Shown one piece after another: positions 34,801-41,239 of a DNA stretch of 64,000 nt (position 1 is the first letter of the stretch; each line of letters starts with the position of its first letter). This DNA is from Glaciibacter superstes DSM 21135 (GTDB lineage Bacteria > Actinomycetota > Actinomycetes > Actinomycetales > Microbacteriaceae). Under the pieces are notes generated by a model that ran no database searches, was not told the origin of the DNA, and was given only the letters and a program-made list of their open reading frames with translations. The position numbers were made by a program, and so were the translations under genes. The stretch spans positions 186,001-250,000 of the forward strand of contig NZ_ATWH01000007.1 of NCBI RefSeq assembly GCF_000421145.1. The letters run 5' to 3'.

Positions 34801-36325
34801 GATCCTGACCTGGACGGGTGCGCTCGCGGCTGGCGATTCGGAGACCTTTACCTACACGGTGACCGTCACGAACCTCGGCGATCACGTGATGGAGAATGTC
34901 GCTGGTCCGGTCTGTGCTGATCCGGAGATCTGTGAGCCGCCGGTGACGGTGACCACGCTGCTTCCGCACGTCATACCCGCGAAGAGCTCGAACCCTACTT
35001 CGGGTGAGGATGTCAACGCGGGCGATCAGGTCACCTACACGCTGACCTGGCTGAACGATGGTCAGGCTGCAGGTGTGATCAGCGACACCGATGACCTGTC
35101 GGACGTGCTCGACGACGGCGACGTGACGGTGGAGCCGAGTTCAATGAACCCGGCGATCACTGTCGTGCGCACCGGTGACCAGATTCGCACTACAGGGCCG
35201 ATCCAGGTGAACGAAACCGTCACCGTGACGTACGTGGTGACGATCAAGCCGGATGGGGAACGCGGCAACAACATCGCAGACAACGTGTTGACGCCGGATG
35301 TTCCGCCGTACCTGTGTGAGGACGGGGACACTGACTGTGATCCGTTCCTCCCGCCGACCACAACGCATCCGATCGGGGAACTCGACGACTGGAAGACGGT
35401 CGACCCGGCCTCGGGCGGCACCGTCCAGCCCGGCCAGGAAGTCACCTACACGCTGCACTTCGAGAACATCGGAAAAGCGGACGTGCTGGTCGACCAGGAC
35501 GACGTACTAACGAAGGTTCTGGACGACGCGACGGTCACGACGATGCCGGTGAGCTCAGATCCTGCGCTCACAGTGTCTGGCCTGAACGGTGACCGATTCA
35601 CGATCACCGGGACGCTCACGCCCGGACAGGTTGTCACGGTGACTTACACGGTCACGGTGAACCCTGATGGTGCTCGTGGAGACGACCGTCTCGGTAACTT
35701 CCTCGTCGATACCGGCGAGGAACCGCTGGAGGAGTGCGTGCCCGTGGATCCGGATCGTCCGGACTGCACGGTCAACCACGTCTCGAATGTGATCCCGTCG
35801 AAGTCCTCGGACCCCGCGTCCGGGAGCAAGGTGTCACAGGATCAGAAGGTCACCTACACACTCACGTTCGAGAACGTGTCGACGAACCCTGATGCGGCCG
35901 CTGCACCGATCGACTACACCGACTACCTGGTCGATGTGCTCGACGATGCGACGCTCACCAGCGGGCCGGTGACCTCTGATGCGGCTGTGTCGGCCGTGGT
36001 GGACGGTGACACGATCCGGGTAACCGGTGCCGTGGCATCCGGCGACACCGTCACGGTGAGCTACACGGTCACGGTCAAGGCCTACGACCAGCAGGCGAAC
36101 CACCATCTGGGCAACGTGATCGCCACGACCGGTGAAGACCCGATCTGCGTCGAGGGATCGAAGCTGTGCACCTCGCATGAGCTCTCGTCTCCGCCGCCGG
36201 GCCTGGCCTCCACTGGTGGGACCATCGCCTGGAGTGTCGCGTATGGCGCGATGGTGTTGCTCCTGATCGGCGGCGGCGCGCTTCTGGTGAGCCGGAAGCG
36301 CCGTGAGACCGTGACCGGCAACTGA
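28841..36325 (+). CDS. Giant repetitive sortase-anchored surface protein
   Basis: A 2494-residue cell-wall protein. It has a long basic n-region and hydrophobic signal segment (residues about 33-50), a Thr/Pro/Glu-rich linker (65-140) with 6-residue repeats, a beta-rich N-terminal region, two domains starting FGDAP and ending in the Gram-positive GEVEDY motif (end residues near 747 and 1113), then ten DUF11-type immunoglobulin-like domains (about 1125-2430), each beginning KTS/KSS and containing the strands VTYTLTxxNxG and VLDDATL. The C-terminus is LASTG (2455-2459), a hydrophobic helix and RKRR, a LAxTG sorting signal of the class E sortase type. No sortase gene is in the window. GTG start with AAAAGGGGAA upstream. 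Probable adhesin or stalk. Confidence 0.92.
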   Translation: MSRMAWFKQHVMVGAGSTTRRRKGSTIRAGKLPAMLSILALLAGGFTVGATVLDEGTSAVAAESTPTDAPTSDQPEGSDEPTAPEATSAPDATPAPDATPVPEVTPVPEVTPAPETTPTDDVVPEDTSGTVEEGDSQSAREAESNAVISPLSTTPGTSYTRADTTFYAYVGAGENIDINFTQISQSGAATITVRAPGSAARTCAKTAIDPTACVWTNLTSATPGIWEIDFDAIGATSRAYDWTINVQNGTTTIPGRVYTERYTMSQFGPTMTGDMSLWYQSEHGFQYRADYYAYNGADSTFASDATGVAGLNTCVSAYRSMDEGALPTFPYADGATLWLPPAGQCGDPYKIFFEAPSASLPATAKLWDGTTEWLKPPVALPTLSNLDFTRDNAATTAGQFTFGVTDFTGQLEILIDANNDGDYTDAVDTKVPAAVTKDGTVTVAFNGLDGQGNAIPASQPIGAKVAITQVGEIHFVNSDVETRTGLQVTALNGPQVGVADLYWNDTDLRVLDRIPTCLTPQTDGRAGVPSSGGVHGWACVDPIANSNDGIHGSWGDVRDIDDWTYHAIDEFAEVNIAAVVLDFGDAPNTYGTILADNGPYHVVVDGVRLGADIDDESDGQPNAAADGDGADEDGVTFNPALGYATPTLRTGVDPTSQQPISNTFEVDASADGFVSVWVDWDQNGDFLGAGEQVANAQAVTAGSNDVIFSQGTNPAGIHTYVRVRYSTDAASIATPTGAAPSGEVEDYRVLVERLIQPDTCTVSNVDYYAFTFSQPAAADLTGTGNVGSTARYRDVTVVNGVAVDMFVEVVAGDMREAGNGGAPPNGFWNFAPDDAAWQIDPAATLRYSFFEAGTTTPIDVNAVFTVGDLDSPESATFSAADLAGYAVTQGSTVTVLESGANIVFDGTSDGNLEPTQRFQVVFEGTSTFEAQWAGFAGSGFGFDGDGDTGIQPPACQDFGDAPDSYGTTIGANGANHTIVPGLLIGSEIDFDPDGQPTPDADGDNSNRLADEDGIADAIVLTVGNQTTVSVSATNSTTADATLAGWIDLDGSGAFDAGELVTVVAPAGSGTANYDLMFPVGSVTADTYARFRLFPGDVTSFSPTGPATAGEVEDYLVTVLEPELEIEKTSDATEDSRPGDTVKYTVTATNNGAGDYTAANPAVVLDDISGVLDDATFSGTATADRGMTPLYASPIISWVGELPAGESVTIEYEVLLVAGGDGVVRNVAFAPGCDPANPDCITVTPECDPPTAEGTDPATGIPCAESELLLPRLLHTKVANTTELPVDGGEVEYTITVTNTGPGVFTAAKPGTLTDDLSGVLDDGTVTAGPSVDVGTATFDAAGESIEWSGALGVNEVATITYTVTYDSSTGDNSLLNVACVPVELAQDPADPCRSVQIPGSELQDRKSVNPASGSTVVAGQAVTYTLYFENTGQADATVGTFDDVSDVLDDATLTGSPTTSNAALTATLNGSQIDIAGTVPPGQTYTVTYTVTVNTFAQQGDHLLGNVLGGDEGCPADDPTCRTENPIRHITVTKTSDAAVDVNVGDTVEYTVTVTSDGKGDYTDQEPAVAQDDLTGVLDDATYNGDAAAPTGSISYSSPILTWTGALASGDSETFIYTVTVTNLGDHVMENVAGPVCTDPEICDPPVTVTTPLPHVVPAKSSVPTSGEGVNAGDVVTYTLTWTNDGQAAGVISDTDDLSDVLDDGDVTVEPSSTNPAITVVRTGDEIRVTGPIQINETVSVTYEVTIKPDGKRGNNIAKNVLTPDVPPYLCEDGDADCEEFPPPTTEHPIGEIEKSKTSNPVSGTSVVAGQDVTYTLTFKNIGEAPADVDTFDDVSNVLDDATLTAGPTTSDSALTATLNGTQIDIIGTIPLNGTFTVTYTVTVNAFAQQGDNALGNVLGECAEDDDTCRTENPIRHITVTKTSDAAADVNVGDKVEYTVTVKNDGKGDYTDQEPAVAQDDLTGVLDDATYNGDAASATGQVTYASPILTWTGALAAGDSETFTYTVTVTNLGDHVMENVAGPVCADPEICEPPVTVTTLLPHVIPAKSSNPTSGEDVNAGDQVTYTLTWLNDGQAAGVISDTDDLSDVLDDGDVTVEPSSMNPAITVVRTGDQIRTTGPIQVNETVTVTYVVTIKPDGERGNNIADNVLTPDVPPYLCEDGDTDCDPFLPPTTTHPIGELDDWKTVDPASGGTVQPGQEVTYTLHFENIGKADVLVDQDDVLTKVLDDATVTTMPVSSDPALTVSGLNGDRFTITGTLTPGQVVTVTYTVTVNPDGARGDDRLGNFLVDTGEEPLEECVPVDPDRPDCTVNHVSNVIPSKSSDPASGSKVSQDQKVTYTLTFENVSTNPDAAAAPIDYTDYLVDVLDDATLTSGPVTSDAAVSAVVDGDTIRVTGAVASGDTVTVSYTVTVKAYDQQANHHLGNVIATTGEDPICVEGSKLCTSHELSSPPPGLASTGGTIAWSVAYGAMVLLLIGGGALLVSRKRRETVTGN
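29106..29180 (+). repeat. 18-bp tandem repeats encoding a Pro/Thr-rich linker
   Basis: Pairs of near-identical 18-bp units (GCGCCTGACGCCACGCCG twice, then GTACCTGAGGTGACGCCC twice) encode PDATPA and PEVTPV repeats. Such units change number easily, so linker length is likely to vary between strains. Confidence 0.75.
33056..35392 (+). repeat. Two tandem 1.17-kb super-repeats inside the surface protein gene
   Basis: A block of three DUF11-type domains is duplicated: 33056-34228 (391 codons) and 34229-35392 (388 codons). The copies share long identical stretches, for instance CRTENPIRHITVTKTSDAA and YTDQEPAVAQDDLTGVLDD at the protein level. A ninth domain resembling the first of the block starts at 35393. 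Confidence 0.88.
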
Positions 36326-36362
36326 GACCGACTGGACGCCACCCCGGGCTTCCATGTTCGGC

Positions 36363-36396
36363 CCCTGTGCCCCGCCACCTTCGGCGGGGCACAGGG
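36363..36396 (+). terminator. Strong hairpin terminator after the surface protein gene
   Basis: A perfect 14-bp stem: CCCTGTGCCCCGCC (36363-36376) and GGCGGGGCACAGGG (36383-36396) around ACCTTC. No T-run follows. It starts 38 bp after the stop at 36325 and shows that the next gene has its own start signals downstream. Confidence 0.85.
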
Positions 36397-36434
36397 TGGC
36401 CATGTCGGATGGGAGGAGCCGTGCAGATGGAAGA

Positions 36435-37724
36435 ATGTGCTCTGTGCGAGTGATTGAGGTGCGAGGGTGGGGCCTCCTCGTGGGCCTTGCGGTTGTAAGT
36501 GTCGCCCTTTTCGCGACCTACGCTGGCGTACTGTCCGTGTTGCTTCCCGCGCAGCTCGCGGAAATCAATCCGGATGGAAAAGTTGCCGCTCTTGCCGTGG
36601 TGACCTCGATCTCGTTCGCGGTCACGGCCCTGGCGCAGCCCTTGTTCGGCGCGCTCAGCGACCGGACAAGGACACGATGGGGGCGTCGCGTACCGTGGAT
36701 GCTGGTGGGCGCCGTGGTCGGCGGCGCTGCAGTGGGTGCCATGGGTGCCATGGGAGGCGCAGAAAGCGTGGCCGCGTTGGCCGTGTTGTGGGCAGTCGGT
36801 CAGTTCTTTCTGAACGGACTGGACATCGCCTCGACCGCGTACCTGGTTGACTCGTTCCCGACGCGCCGTCGAGGGATCGTCGCCGGCGTCTTCGGAATGT
36901 CGGCGGTTGTCGGCGGTGCGACCGGCGTCGTTGCGATCGGCAGCTTCGCCGATGAGCCGGCCGCTGGATACTGGCTCCTGGCAGGGGTCGTTATCGCAGC
37001 TGCCGTGCTGTTCTCGGTAACCTTCCGAGAACCGAGTGAATCCCGCGAGCGGGTGCCGTTCCGGGTAGGGGCTTTTGTCAGAGGGTTCGTCATTGACCCG
37101 AGGCGTCATCCTGACTTCGTGTGGGTCTTCGTGTGGCGTCTGTGCTTCTCAATCGCCTATGGCAGCGTGAACGGCTATCTCCTTTATCTTTTGACTGACT
37201 ATGTCGGTGTTGAGCCCGCTCGGGCCGCCGGGTTGGTGGGGCAAGCGACCGTCGTCGGCGGAGTTGGTGTCGTCGTCGCCGTTGTGGCGGGCGGATGGCT
37301 GAGCGATCGGTTGGCCCGTCGCAAGCTGTTCATTCTGGTGGCATGCGCTTTGGTCGCAGTGGCGAATTTTTTTCCGGTGCTGTGGCCGACGGCCGAGGGC
37401 ATCCTCGCCTTGGCGGCCTGCCTGGGCGTGGCATTGGGTCTGGCGATCGCCTGCGGTACCGCGCTGGCAAGCCAGGTGCTACCGAGCCCCCGAGAACATG
37501 CCGGTCGCGGGCTCGGTACTTTCAACTTCGCGACGAACGTCGGACAGGCGATTGCACCACTCGTCGGAGCGTGGGTGATCGCGGTCAGTGGCTACCCGGC
37601 CCTCTTTGTCGTCAGCACGGCGGTGATGTTGTTGGCCGCGGCGACGATTCTCCCGGTGAAGGAAGCCAGGCGGAAAGCACAGCTCGAACGTTTCGATTCG
37701 GTCGTCAGCCGATCAACGACTTGA
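36435..37724 (+). CDS. MFS transporter (sugar:cation symporter-like)
   Basis: A roughly 429-residue transporter with 12 membrane segments. The loop after segment 2-3, LSDRTRTRWGRRVPWML, is characteristic of the glycoside-pentoside-hexuronide type symporters; a second SDRLARRK loop marks the duplicated half. Start choice: in-frame codons before 36402 lie in the terminator and are excluded; ATG 36435 and GTG 36444 (with GGAAGAA 8 nt upstream) both fit, and alignment to the broken paralogue at 24.0 kb favours one of these. The substrate may be a sugar or oligosaccharide. It follows the surface protein but is separated by a strong terminator. Confidence 0.85.
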   Translation: MCSVRVIEVRGWGLLVGLAVVSVALFATYAGVLSVLLPAQLAEINPDGKVAALAVVTSISFAVTALAQPLFGALSDRTRTRWGRRVPWMLVGAVVGGAAVGAMGAMGGAESVAALAVLWAVGQFFLNGLDIASTAYLVDSFPTRRRGIVAGVFGMSAVVGGATGVVAIGSFADEPAAGYWLLAGVVIAAAVLFSVTFREPSESRERVPFRVGAFVRGFVIDPRRHPDFVWVFVWRLCFSIAYGSVNGYLLYLLTDYVGVEPARAAGLVGQATVVGGVGVVVAVVAGGWLSDRLARRKLFILVACALVAVANFFPVLWPTAEGILALAACLGVALGLAIACGTALASQVLPSPREHAGRGLGTFNFATNVGQAIAPLVGAWVIAVSGYPALFVVSTAVMLLAAATILPVKEARRKAQLERFDSVVSRSTT

Positions 37725-37854
37725 CAGAAGGCTGCTGTCGGCAGGTTTGCTAGACGCTCCGCGCTTTCGGGATGGGCCGGATCGCCCTCGGCGGCAACCA
37801 CGTGCTTGCGATAGATCGTGGCTTGTCCGCAGTCCTATCGGATACATGTTGTAG

Positions 37855-38343
37855 ATGCCCTCATCCCTTACTGCCACGCAACTTGGAGCGTATTTCACCC
37901 TCACAGAGGTGAGCGCTCTACTGCGGCATGCAGTCGAGAAACAACTCCGCGACGCCGGTTGCCTCAGTTACGTCCAGTTTCAGCTACTCACACGTCTGAA
38001 TGACGCCCAAGATGGGCAGCGTCGGATGACCGACCTCGCCGACGGCGTTGTCTATAGCCGTAGCGGACTGACATATCAGGCCCAACTTCTCGAAGAACGC
38101 GGGTTCGTCACCCGCTCGCCGGCACCAGGTGATGAACGCAGCATCGTCGTCGCGGTGACCGAGGCGGGCCGCGACGTGCTCGCGACAGTATTGCCCGGCC
38201 ACATTCAGGCGCTTCAAGATCTGCTGTTCGCAAATCTCTCCGTCACCGACGTCAACGAACTCGCACGCATCCTCGAGCAAGCGGCCGACCACCTTCGCTC
38301 GACCCCGCCACGTTCTTCAACACCGCGTCGACGGAAGACCTAA
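37855..38343 (+). CDS. MarR family transcriptional regulator
   Basis: A 162-residue winged-helix protein with the MarR layout: dimerisation helices at the ends, the HTH around residues 55-80 (RMTDLADGVVYSRSGLTYQAQLLEERGFV) and the wing RSPAPGDERSIVVAVTEAG. MarR proteins usually repress neighbouring genes until a small phenolic, oxidant or drug binds. The ATG at 37855 has little ribosome-site sequence. Directly behind it is the relic of a DNA alkylation repair gene, so its original partner may be lost. No operator stands out in the 130 bp upstream. Confidence 0.85.
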   Translation: MPSSLTATQLGAYFTLTEVSALLRHAVEKQLRDAGCLSYVQFQLLTRLNDAQDGQRRMTDLADGVVYSRSGLTYQAQLLEERGFVTRSPAPGDERSIVVAVTEAGRDVLATVLPGHIQALQDLLFANLSVTDVNELARILEQAADHLRSTPPRSSTPRRRKT

Positions 38344-38360
38344 CGGAATAATCGAACAAT

Positions 38361-38704
38361 ATGCACTTCGCAGACGAACTTATGGGCCCCACGTCGCCGA
38401 GGCACTCGCCCGAGGTATCGCGGCCGCTCTCCCTGAGGCAAAGCTCACTCACCTTCGCGCCGCTGCTGCGGAGCTCGATGGACTAGCTCTCCGACAGAGA
38501 TCCGATCTCCTCCGCGACGCGCTTCTCTCGGACGTCCCGGGCAACTACGCGGAGCTCGACTCGGTCGTGAGGAGGACCGCAAAACTATCGCCATCGCGCC
38601 ACTATTACCCCGGAACACAAGCCGTGGGCATACAGGTCAACGGTGTCGCCTCGCCACTGACCCCGTTCGAGCTCCTGGAGCCGGCGGGTGAATCGAGGGT
38701 CTGA
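38361..38704 (+). pseudogene. Relic of a DNA alkylation repair (AlkD-like) gene
   Basis: The ATG at 38361 reads MHFADELMGP, the usual start of actinobacterial alkylation-repair HEAT proteins, then loses frame at the GGCCCC run near 38386. The other frame continues as GPHVAEALARGIAAALPEAKLTHLRAA, then LDGLALRQRSDLLRDALL, and on to VVRRTAKLS. After about 38585 it reads YYPGTQAVGIQVNG up to the stop at 38702, which could be the distant C-terminus joined by a large internal deletion. A normal gene is about three times longer, so this is dead. Confidence is high for the N-terminal part, low for the C-terminal part. Confidence 0.6.
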
Positions 38705-38784
38705 TGCGCGCACGACCGCGTGGTGCTTCGCGACATTGCAACGACCAGAGTGCGGTGCTATGCGGTCGTCGGACAGTGACGAGA

Positions 38785-39426
38785 TTAGCGATGAAGGTGT
38801 GGCTGGGTGGGTGCGGTTTCGGTGCCCGACGGGCGGTAGCTGAATTGCAGGCCGCCCACGAGTAAGTCCACGCCAAATGCGAACTCGGTGGCGGGTGTCG
38901 GTGCACCGCGCGGGGCGCCGGCCGGCGTCTCGGTGAGTGCGCCCAGGCTGTCGTACTGCATCCGCTGCTGTTCGTGGGAGACATGGCCGAGCACGAAATG
39001 CAAAAGGGTGGTCGCAGCCTGGTCGATGATGATGTCGTCGAAACCGCCTGCTGCGATCGCTGAAGCGAGACGGTCGTGCGCCACGGTCGAGCCGAGTCTG
39101 AGCGCGAGGGTGCTGAGGACTACCTCCGCGCCATCGCGGTACGTCAACAACGCATCGCGTAGAGCAGCGGCTGCCGTCCTCACCTGCGTGGTCCACTCAG
39201 ACTCTGCCTGTGCTGGCAAGCCTCGCGACACGATCCGATCAGACAGCTCGGCCAGCATGCTCTGTTTATTCGAGAAGTGCCAGTAAAGCGCGCTGGGCTG
39301 AATGCATAACGCGGGAGAGAGGCGTCGCATCGTGAGGTCGGGGAGCCCGTACTCGTCCAAGATGTGCAATGCAGCGCGGACGACGTCCTCTCGCGAGTGG
39401 CCACGGCTGCGTGCTTCTGTCGGCAT
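38785..39426 (-). CDS. bioQ: TetR family regulator, probable BioQ (biotin regulon repressor)
   Basis: A 213-residue TetR protein: HTH at residues 12-55 (DVVRAALHILDEYGLPDLTMRRLSPALCIQPSALYWHF) and a TetR-class C-terminal domain. It is divergent from bioY, and the gap contains tandem TGAAC-N3-GTTCA palindromes. In Corynebacterium and Mycobacterium the BioQ repressor binds TGAAC-N3-GTTAC in front of biotin genes, so position and operator both identify it. It should repress bioY and itself when biotin is sufficient, though the effector of BioQ is not clear from the sequence. The 80 bp behind it hold AlkD relic sequence. Confidence 0.78.
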   Translation of the reverse strand: MPTEARSRGHSREDVVRAALHILDEYGLPDLTMRRLSPALCIQPSALYWHFSNKQSMLAELSDRIVSRGLPAQAESEWTTQVRTAAAALRDALLTYRDGAEVVLSTLALRLGSTVAHDRLASAIAAGGFDDIIIDQAATTLLHFVLGHVSHEQQRMQYDSLGALTETPAGAPRGAPTPATEFAFGVDLLVGGLQFSYRPSGTETAPTQPHLHR

Positions 39427-39438
39427 GAAACCACTATA

Positions 39439-39480
39439 GTGAACACCGTTCAGGTGAACACCGTTCAGGCGAACCGTCAG
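39439..39480. promoter_or_regulatory. Tandem BioQ-type operators
   Basis: GTGAACACCGTTCAG occurs twice head to tail (39439-39453 and 39454-39468), each containing the palindrome TGAAC-ACC-GTTCA. A third, shortened copy (GCGAACCGTCAG, 39469-39480) follows. TATAGT at 39435-39440 overlaps the first site. Two repressors side by side would cover both divergent promoters. Confidence 0.8.
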
Positions 39481-39509
39481 TATTCGGAAATCATCCAGTC
39501 GGAGGCACC

Positions 39510-40151
39510 ATGGTCAAACTCCTATATGCCGCAACGACACGGCTCACCCGGACGCCCGATGCGACGGACCTAGCCCGGGTCGCCGTGTTCGCGGCCCTCA
39601 TCGTCGTCCTTGACCTGCCGGGAGGCTTCACGGTGCTCGGCTCCGTCCCGATTACCGCGCAAACCCTTGGCGTAATGCTCGCCGGAGCCGTTCTCGGCCC
39701 CTGGCTCGGAGCGCTGTCTGTCACAGTCGTTCTGTTGCTCACGGCCATCGGGTTGCCTTTCCTGGCGGGCGGTCGCGGAGGAATCGGCGTATTCCTAGCT
39801 CCCTCCGCCGGGTTTGCCCTCGGCTGGATCGTGGGTGCGATCGTGATCGGTTTGATCGTGCAGGCCGACGGACACATTCCCGTGATCTGGCGCACTTTCC
39901 TCGGCATGACTGCCGGCGGAATCTTCGCTGTCGATGCCGTCCGCATCCCCGTGCAGAGTTTAGTGACCCGGCTGCCGTTGGTCGAGACCGCTCTGACCAG
40001 TCTGGTATTCGTGCCGGGCGACGTGTTGAAGGCAGTGATCGCTACCATCGTCGTTAAAACTCCCCTGAAGGCCTACCTACGTGCCTTCCGACGGATGTGG
40101 ATGCGAAGACACGTCGCTATGGCCGAGAACGACCCCGCGCTGCTGCCGTGA
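39510..40151 (+). CDS. bioY: Biotin transporter substrate-binding subunit BioY
   Basis: A 213-residue integral membrane S-component of the ECF biotin transporter, with about six hydrophobic segments. The family signature is visible: the GSVPITAQTLGVMLAGAVLGPWLGALS segment, FLAGGRGGIGVFLAPSAGFALGW, and the conserved FVPGDVLKA near residue 172. BioY binds biotin with high affinity and can work alone or with BioM and BioN. BioQ-type operators precede it, and the GTGA overlap with the next gene shows translational coupling to the acyl-CoA ligase, thiolase and BioM genes. Regulation by BioQ is expected. Confidence 0.93.
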   Translation: MVKLLYAATTRLTRTPDATDLARVAVFAALIVVLDLPGGFTVLGSVPITAQTLGVMLAGAVLGPWLGALSVTVVLLLTAIGLPFLAGGRGGIGVFLAPSAGFALGWIVGAIVIGLIVQADGHIPVIWRTFLGMTAGGIFAVDAVRIPVQSLVTRLPLVETALTSLVFVPGDVLKAVIATIVVKTPLKAYLRAFRRMWMRRHVAMAENDPALLP

Positions 40152-41239
40152 TCGTTCTCGTCCGCGACAACTCCGCGGAACTGCTGGACCGGCTTCGCGA
40201 GATCCGAGACGCCGGTGACGTTCCACTTGTGGGCGACTCCCGCTGGCCCTCCGCCCATTGGGCGACCGTAGCCGCCACGGTCGAGAAGTTGGACGAGCTC
40301 GGCGACGCCGCCTGGGCGTCTTTGACCTCCGGTAGCAGTGGTCGACCGCGCATTGTGCTGCGCAGTGCGGCATCTTGGGAAGACTCTTTTGACACGGTCG
40401 CTCAGATTCTCGATACGGGTCCCAGCAATCTGGTGGCGTTACCTGCACCGCCCTCAGCGTCGTTGACACTTTTCTCACTCGCCCACGCGCTAGCCGGGGG
40501 ACCGTCCCCGATGATCGGGCCCCCCAAAGGTTCGGCGGCGGTGAGCATGCACGGCACCCCCCAGGCGTTACGCGCCGTGCTGGACTCGAGTGTGCCACCC
40601 TCCCTGCGAACCGCCCTCATCGGCGGGTCCCACCTTGATCCGGTGCTCCGCGAACGGGCGGAGGCGGCAGGCATCCGCGTCACCGCTTATTACGGCGCGG
40701 CCGAGCTGTCGTTCGTCGCAGTGGATCAGGGCGACGGGCTGAGAGCATTCCCTGGGGTGGAGTTGGATGTCCGCGACCATACGCTCTGGGTGCGGTCCCC
40801 ATTCGTCGCGTCCGGGTATCTCGGTGCCCTCGGCCCGCTGCGTAAAGAAGGCGGGTGGGCAACGGTCGGTGATCAGGCGGAAATCGTCGGCGGAAGGCTG
40901 CGTTTGTTGGGTCGCGCGGACGACGCGATCCTGAGCGCGTCCGCGACGATCGTCCCTGAGGAAGTCGAGGTAGCTCTTCGGGCAATACCCGGCGTCCGCG
41001 ATGCGATCGTGTTCGGGTTGCCTCGAGCACGGATCGGCGCGCTCGTGGCAGCGCTCCTCGAGCTTCACTCCGACACCCCGGCAGGCTTGCGTATGAGCGT
41101 CGACTCGCAGCTCGCGCCCGCCCATCGCCCTCGACAGTGGTTTACCGGGGCGATTCCGCGCACCGCATCCGGGAAGCCCGCACGGGCCGAAGTGGTGCGC
41201 CAAGTGCTCGCAGGGGAGGTCCGCCGCCTTGTCATCTGA
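40148..41239 (+). CDS. Acyl-CoA ligase-like AMP-binding enzyme in the biotin operon (YhfT-like)
   Basis: A 363-residue adenylate-forming enzyme, shorter than usual (about 500) because the N-terminal subdomain is reduced. The nucleotide loop is SLTSGSSGRPR near residue 58, TAYYGAAE is the A5 motif, TVGDQAEI corresponds to the A7 region and PRTASGKPAR near the C-terminus holds the catalytic Lys. The GTG at 40148 overlaps the bioY stop. In Bacillus the BirA-controlled yhfUTS operon combines a BioY, an acyl-CoA ligase and a thiolase in the same way, so this gene set is a conserved biotin-linked module. Its substrate, possibly pimelate or another acid, is unproven. Confidence 0.8.
   Translation: MIVLVRDNSAELLDRLREIRDAGDVPLVGDSRWPSAHWATVAATVEKLDELGDAAWASLTSGSSGRPRIVLRSAASWEDSFDTVAQILDTGPSNLVALPAPPSASLTLFSLAHALAGGPSPMIGPPKGSAAVSMHGTPQALRAVLDSSVPPSLRTALIGGSHLDPVLRERAEAAGIRVTAYYGAAELSFVAVDQGDGLRAFPGVELDVRDHTLWVRSPFVASGYLGALGPLRKEGGWATVGDQAEIVGGRLRLLGRADDAILSASATIVPEEVEVALRAIPGVRDAIVFGLPRARIGALVAALLELHSDTPAGLRMSVDSQLAPAHRPRQWFTGAIPRTASGKPARAEVVRQVLAGEVRRLVI

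Noticed and set aside
33056-35392. Regular repeats that might suggest a CRISPR array
   Set aside because: The repeat unit is about 1.17 kb, in frame and protein-coding; there are no short repeats with unique spacers.
29059-36403. Many reverse-strand frames inside the surface protein gene
   Set aside because: They repeat with the same period as the sense gene and contain only Ser/Thr/Arg-rich translations; they come from the repetitive high-GC coding strand.
36354-36434. Upstream in-frame start codons for the second MFS gene
   Set aside because: They lie before or inside a strong 14-bp hairpin terminator and are not matched by the broken paralogue.
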